Below are positions 13,758-16,989 of a stretch of 16,989 nucleotides of DNA, piece after piece. Source of the DNA: Hyphomonadaceae bacterium (GTDB taxonomy: Bacteria > Pseudomonadota > Alphaproteobacteria > Caulobacterales > Aquidulcibacteraceae); assembly GCA_003526465.1 (NCBI GenBank), contig DPWD01000305.1, positions 1,671 through 18,659 of the forward strand, given 5' to 3'. A program made the translations under genes and the position numbers. The stretch's first letter is position 1; each line of letters starts with the position of its first letter. Below the pieces are notes generated by a model. It was not told the DNA's origin and did not search any database. It was given only the letters and a program-made list of their open reading frames with translations.

Positions 13758-13958
13758 CGAACCCTCCCCGTCGTTATGAAGCCCTCGGTGGACTATCTGT
13801 TAACGATTCGATCCAAAACGCTTCCCTCAACACACAAGATGCTGTGGGTAGCACGCGCGCCTAACCCAACATGGCAGCATTCGGCGCGTTCACACTTCGC
13901 ATAGTTCTATTTATGTTCTCTTAACGGCAAGTTGTCCACTGGCGGAGAAACCAGCGCC
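13758..13958. promoter_or_regulatory. Divergent intergenic region between R-M operon and unknown gene
   Basis: About 200 bp between the minus-strand methyltransferase and the plus-strand gene starting at 13932 or 13959; it must hold both promoters. It is visibly more AT-rich near 13895-13925 (CATAGTTCTATTTATG), a plausible -10 region for the plus-strand gene. On the minus side GGGGAGGG is the methyltransferase ribosome binding site. I saw no C-box-like repeat of the kind used by R-M controller proteins, and no controller gene is present. Confidence 0.4.
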
Positions 13959-14501
13959 GTGAAGCGCGAACTCGACCCGGTCAAGCTTGATTGGCCTTCC
14001 GAAGAAGAGGCGGCCTCGGATTCGCTTGAAGCCAACCACGACTATGTCGACCTGCGCGGCATCGATTGGCCAGAAGTTGAGCGCATTCTCGCCTTGGAGC
14101 GACGAGTTGCCGAGCGCCTCGCCATCAGTCCAGACGCGCCAGCCGAGTGGGACGCGATCGCGCGGGAATTGCGCGACGCGGCCGTCCACGTCGCGGACAT
14201 TATCGACGGCCCACTTTATGGCCTTGAACCCGGCACCGCGTCAGCCGTGCTCGCGTTATCGGCTTTGGGCGCTGTTCCGTTTTGGAGTGACGGGGGCGGA
14301 TTGCAATCCGGCGCCGGAATTATCGCGTGCCCTTCCGTGCGCTTCTTCGCTCTACCCTCACACGTTGACGCCTTATTGGCAGCGGCAAAGGCCGCCGACG
14401 TCGCTCTCCAACCAGACGACGGACGGTGCGTCGTTCGCACCGAACGGAGCGACGGGCTGCTGGCTTTTGCGGAGGCGCTGCTGAATCTGCAACGTGCGTG
14501 A
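13959..14501 (+). CDS. Hypothetical protein, about 180 residues, acidic
   Basis: I do not recognise this family. The frame shows normal coding character for this genome: third-position GC, and a plausible mix of helices and strands. The N-terminus is acidic and charged (KRELDPVKLDWPSEEEAASD). A middle helical part (RILALERRVAERLAI, WDAIARELRDAAVHVADIID) and a C-terminal part (LALSALGAVPFWSDGGG, VRFFALPSHVDALLAAAKAA, GLLAFAEALLNLQ) follow. There is no signal peptide or membrane segment. GTG 13959 is chosen for the GGAG at 13944-13947; TTG 13932 would add 9 residues. It is divergent from the R-M operon and the last gene before the copper genes. It could be an island-borne partner of unknown role; nothing in the sequence fixes a function. 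Confidence 0.6.
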   Translation: MKRELDPVKLDWPSEEEAASDSLEANHDYVDLRGIDWPEVERILALERRVAERLAISPDAPAEWDAIARELRDAAVHVADIIDGPLYGLEPGTASAVLALSALGAVPFWSDGGGLQSGAGIIACPSVRFFALPSHVDALLAAAKAADVALQPDDGRCVVRTERSDGLLAFAEALLNLQRA

Positions 14502-14550
14502 GCGAACCTACGCAGCAACATTGGCCCGTTTGATCCCGCGCGTTCCTCTG

Positions 14551-14652
14551 CTACTTTAGCGGCAATGTCTTTGCGTGCGCGATCGCCGCCGCCACCCACG
14601 CCTTGAAGTCCTTTTCGCTGACGCCGCCGCCCGCCGAAACGCGCGGCGGCGC
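14551..14652 (-). pseudogene. Possible C-terminal remnant resembling cytochrome oxidase subunit II
   Basis: Downstream of the CusF-like gene a 33-codon open stretch without start reads VSEKDFKAWVAAAIAHAKTL then PLK and TAG. The pattern VS..DF.AWV is common at the C-terminus of cytochrome c oxidase subunit II and related copper proteins. The stretch is too short for a firm call and could be chance. Confidence 0.2.
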
Positions 14653-14659
14653 TCAAGCC

Positions 14660-15025
14660 TCACTGCTTCTGCACCATCGTGACGATTTCAGGCTCTTCGG
14701 CGCTCTTCAGCTCTACAGCCACACGATCGCCGACGGCGATGCCCAGCAGGATGGCGGGATCCTCGACGCGGAATTGCATCGACATGGCAGGCCAACTGAT
14801 CGCTGGGATTGCCCCGTGATCGAGCGAAATCGTCCCAGCAGTCGCATCGACTGCGGTCACCGTCGCCGCGGCGCGGATCGAACCGGCGGCCGCCGCCGGC
14901 GCCGCCGGTTCTGCCATCGAGCCCATGTCTTCCTTGGCCGCAAGCGTCGTCGTCTCCTGCGAGCACGCCGCGATCGCGACGGCCAGCGCACCGGAAATGG
15001 CGAGCGCGATCAGTTTCCCCTTCAT
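14660..15025 (-). CDS. cusF: CusF-domain copper/silver-binding lipoprotein
   Basis: A 121-residue periplasmic metal-binding protein. The N-terminus is a lipoprotein signal ([18 protein letters not shown]) with the lipobox cysteine at 21, so the mature protein should be membrane-anchored, unlike the soluble E. coli CusF. An Ala/Pro-rich linker (about 38-48) leads into a CusF-type beta-barrel (PF11604-like): [18 protein letters not shown], then SWPAMSMQF. The Cu(I)/Ag(I) ligand set known from CusF is present: His70, Met81, Met83 and the capping Trp78. Its ATG overlaps the cusA stop by four bases (ATGA), with AGGAGAAG ahead of it, giving translational coupling. It would hand metal to the CusCBA-type pump. 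In E. coli cusF precedes cusB; here it follows cusA. Confidence 0.88.
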   Translation of the reverse strand: MKGKLIALAISGALAVAIAACSQETTTLAAKEDMGSMAEPAAPAAAAGSIRAAATVTAVDATAGTISLDHGAIPAISWPAMSMQFRVEDPAILLGIAVGDRVAVELKSAEEPEIVTMVQKQ

Positions 15026-16989
15026 ACTTCTTCTCCTGTTTTCGCTCCGATCGGTGTTTGGGCAGAAGCGAGCGCTTGGCGCTCAGCCGCGCGGCGACGG
15101 ATCAGGAAATACGCTGCGGGGATCACGAACAAGGACAAGAGCGGCGCCGACAGCATGCCGCCCACGAGCGGGGCGGCGATACGGCGCATCACTTCGGCGC
15201 CGGCGCCGCCGGTCCAGAGAATAGGAAACAGGCCCGCCAAGATGACAGCCACGGTCATCGCCTTGGGCCGAAGCCGCAGTAGTGCGCCTTCGCGCACGGC
15301 TTCGGCCACGACCTGCGACGTGAGGGCGACGCCCCGCTCTTCGCGCTCCTTGAGCGCATTCTTCAGATAGATGAGCATGACGACGCCGAATTCGGCGGCG
15401 AGGCCTGCAAGGGCGATGAAGCCGACTGCAACGGCGACCGAGAAATCGTAGCCCAAAGCATAGACGAGCCAAACCCCGCCGGTGAGCGCAAACGGCAGGC
15501 TCGCCATAACGATCGCCGCTTCGTCGAAGCGGCGGAAAGTGAAGTACAGAAGCGCGAAAATAATCGCGAGCGTCGCCGGACCGACGATCATCAGCCGCTG
15601 CGCTGCACGCTCAAGATATTCGAATTGCCCCGAATAAGCGACGCTGACGCCCGCCGGCAATTGCACCCGCTGTGCCAATGCGCGGCGCAGATCGCGCACA
15701 ACAGAGGCGAGATCGCGCCCGCGCACGTCGACATAGACATAAGCTGACAAGCGGCCGTTCTCGCTACGGATCATAGCGGGGCCATCGGCGATGGTGATGC
15801 GCGCCACCTCTCCCAATGTGAGGCGCAAGCTCTCCTCCGACGCGATCGGCAGCGCAATCAGGCGCTCAAGCGAGTCACGCACCTCGCGCGGATAGCGCAG
15901 ATTGATCGGATAACGGGCGCGTCCATCCACCACCTCGCCGATGTTCTCGCCACCGATCGCGCCGGAAATGACCTCCTGCACGTCGGCGATGTTGAGCCCG
16001 TAACGGGACGCGGCGAAGCGGTCGATCTGAATGTCGACATAACGTCCGCCCGAAATGCGCTCGGAGATCGCCGACGACACCCCCGGCACAGTGCGCGCCG
16101 CGCCCTCGATCGCGCGCGCCGCAGCATCGATGGAGGCGAGGTCCGGTCCGCTCACCTTAATGCCGATCGGACTTTTCACGCCCGTGGCCAGCATGTCGAT
16201 GCGATTGCGGATCGGGGGGACCCAGACATTGGTGAGACCCGGGACGCGTACAACACGGTCGAGTTCATCGATGATGCGTTCGGGCGTCATGCCGGGACGC
16301 CATTCGGAGCGTGGCCGCAAGCGGATGGTCGTCTCGAACATTTCGAGCGGCGCGGGATCGGTCGCGGTCTCGGCGCGTCCGGCCTTGCCGAATACGCTCT
16401 CCACTTCCGGGACGGTGCGGATCAGCCGATCCGTCACTTGGAGAAGATCGGACGCTTCCGCCGCTGACAGTCCCGGCAACGCCGTTGGCATGTAGAGAAG
16501 ATCGCCTTCGTCCATCATCGGCATGAATTCGCCGCCGAGGCGCGAGAGCGGAATGGCTGTTGTGGCGAAGGCAAGCGCAGCGATGAGGAGGATGAGCTTT
16601 GGCTGGGCCAGCGTGAAGTCGATCGCTGGCTGATAGAGCGACGCCAGGAACCGGTTGAGCGGATTGGCGTCTTCGTGCGGGATCTTGCCTCTGATCCAAA
16701 AGCCCATCAGCACCGGGATCAAGGTCACGGCGAGCGCGGCCGACGCCGCCATCGCATAGGTCTTGGTGAAAGCGAGCGGCGCGAACAGCCGCCCTTCCTG
16801 CGCCTGCAACGTGAACACTGGCACGAATGATAGCGTGATGATCAAGAGGCTGAAGAAGAGCGCGGGCCCCACTTCGATGGAGGCATCCGTAATGACGCGC
16901 CAATGATCGGCGCCTTGGGGCATCTCGTCATTATGCTCTTCACGCCAACGTTCGAGCTTCTTATGGGCGTTCTCGATCATGACGATGGC
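15022..16989 (-). CDS. cusA: CusA/CzcA-family heavy-metal RND efflux pump, 3' part
   Basis: Inner-membrane proton-driven pump subunit of a tripartite Cu(I)/Ag(I) (or divalent metal) exporter. The gene enters from beyond the window; the 655 codons here cover roughly the last two thirds of a protein normally about 1040-1050 residues. Seen: [13 protein letters not shown] leading into transmembrane helices ([34 protein letters not shown]), the start of the second half ([20 protein letters not shown]), porter-domain signatures ([48 protein letters not shown]), [16 protein letters not shown], and a final set of membrane helices ([12 protein letters not shown] to [10 protein letters not shown]). The [12 protein letters not shown] block and linkage to a CusF protein favour monovalent copper/silver over CzcA-type zinc/cobalt export. 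No frameshift is seen. Confidence 0.94.
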   Translation of the reverse strand, partial: AIVMIENAHKKLERWREEHNDEMPQGADHWRVITDASIEVGPALFFSLLIITLSFVPVFTLQAQEGRLFAPLAFTKTYAMAASAALAVTLIPVLMGFWIRGKIPHEDANPLNRFLASLYQPAIDFTLAQPKLILLIAALAFATTAIPLSRLGGEFMPMMDEGDLLYMPTALPGLSAAEASDLLQVTDRLIRTVPEVESVFGKAGRAETATDPAPLEMFETTIRLRPRSEWRPGMTPERIIDELDRVVRVPGLTNVWVPPIRNRIDMLATGVKSPIGIKVSGPDLASIDAAARAIEGAARTVPGVSSAISERISGGRYVDIQIDRFAASRYGLNIADVQEVISGAIGGENIGEVVDGRARYPINLRYPREVRDSLERLIALPIASEESLRLTLGEVARITIADGPAMIRSENGRLSAYVYVDVRGRDLASVVRDLRRALAQRVQLPAGVSVAYSGQFEYLERAAQRLMIVGPATLAIIFALLYFTFRRFDEAAIVMASLPFALTGGVWLVYALGYDFSVAVAVGFIALAGLAAEFGVVMLIYLKNALKEREERGVALTSQVVAEAVREGALLRLRPKAMTVAVILAGLFPILWTGGAGAEVMRRIAAPLVGGMLSAPLLSLFVIPAAYFLIRRRAAERQALASAQTPIGAKTGEEV

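Noticed and set aside
14622..14652. GC-rich dyad downstream of the CusF gene as a terminator
   Set aside because: Imperfect GGC/GCC repeats with no following T-run; it may simply be compositional.
1..16989. CRISPR array or tRNA gene as the integration target
   Set aside because: No regularly spaced repeats and no tRNA-like cloverleaf were found by eye on either strand; the integrase neighbours radC instead.

Overview
GC-rich alphaproteobacterial DNA, inferred from the tightly linked map-radC pair, the codon bias and the alphaproteobacterial flavour of most proteins; the genus cannot be read from the window (a Hyphomonadaceae/Caulobacterales-type host is a guess). The window starts in chromosomal backbone: a palindromic REP-like element, map (type I methionine aminopeptidase) and radC. 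radC stops abruptly inside its MPN/JAMM active-site motif (after His-Asn-His-Pro-Ser), and about 170 bp later a tyrosine recombinase gene begins. The simplest reading is that a mobile island has integrated into the 3' part of radC and that the left junction lies around 1650-1830.

From there to about 14.5 kb the DNA is an accessory island rich in anti-phage genes in different states of repair. In order: integrase; a decayed DUF1016/YhcG gene; a small AlpA-type helix-turn-helix regulator; about 400 bp without a recognisable gene but with two hairpins; an AbiE type IV toxin-antitoxin locus with an intact AbiEi antitoxin/regulator and an AbiEii toxin broken by internal deletions; a divergent two-gene CBASS (CD-NTase with a C-terminal AGS_C-type domain plus an S-4TM pore-forming effector); a second CD-NTase-like nucleotidyltransferase with one apparent frameshift; a 764-residue AAA_13 (PrrC/RloC-like) ATPase with a CxxC motif and a C-terminal Arg-x3-Glu...His set; a 41-codon remnant of another defence gene; a GIY-YIG nuclease and a cytosine-5 DNA methyltransferase in one operon (a probable R-M pair) whose methyltransferase carries a 64-residue histone-H1-like Lys/Ala tail; and an unrecognised 180-residue protein.

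The last 2.4 kb, on the minus strand, is a copper/silver efflux segment: the 3' two thirds of a cusA/czcA RND pump, translationally coupled by an ATGA overlap to a CusF-domain lipoprotein. It may be further island cargo or chromosomal backbone; no second radC fragment or right-hand junction was found by eye.

The most interesting candidates are the NTase plus RloC-like ATPase pair (about 8.2-11.5 kb), which could be a two-component defence unit beside a conventional CBASS, and the H1-tailed methyltransferase paired with a GIY-YIG nuclease.
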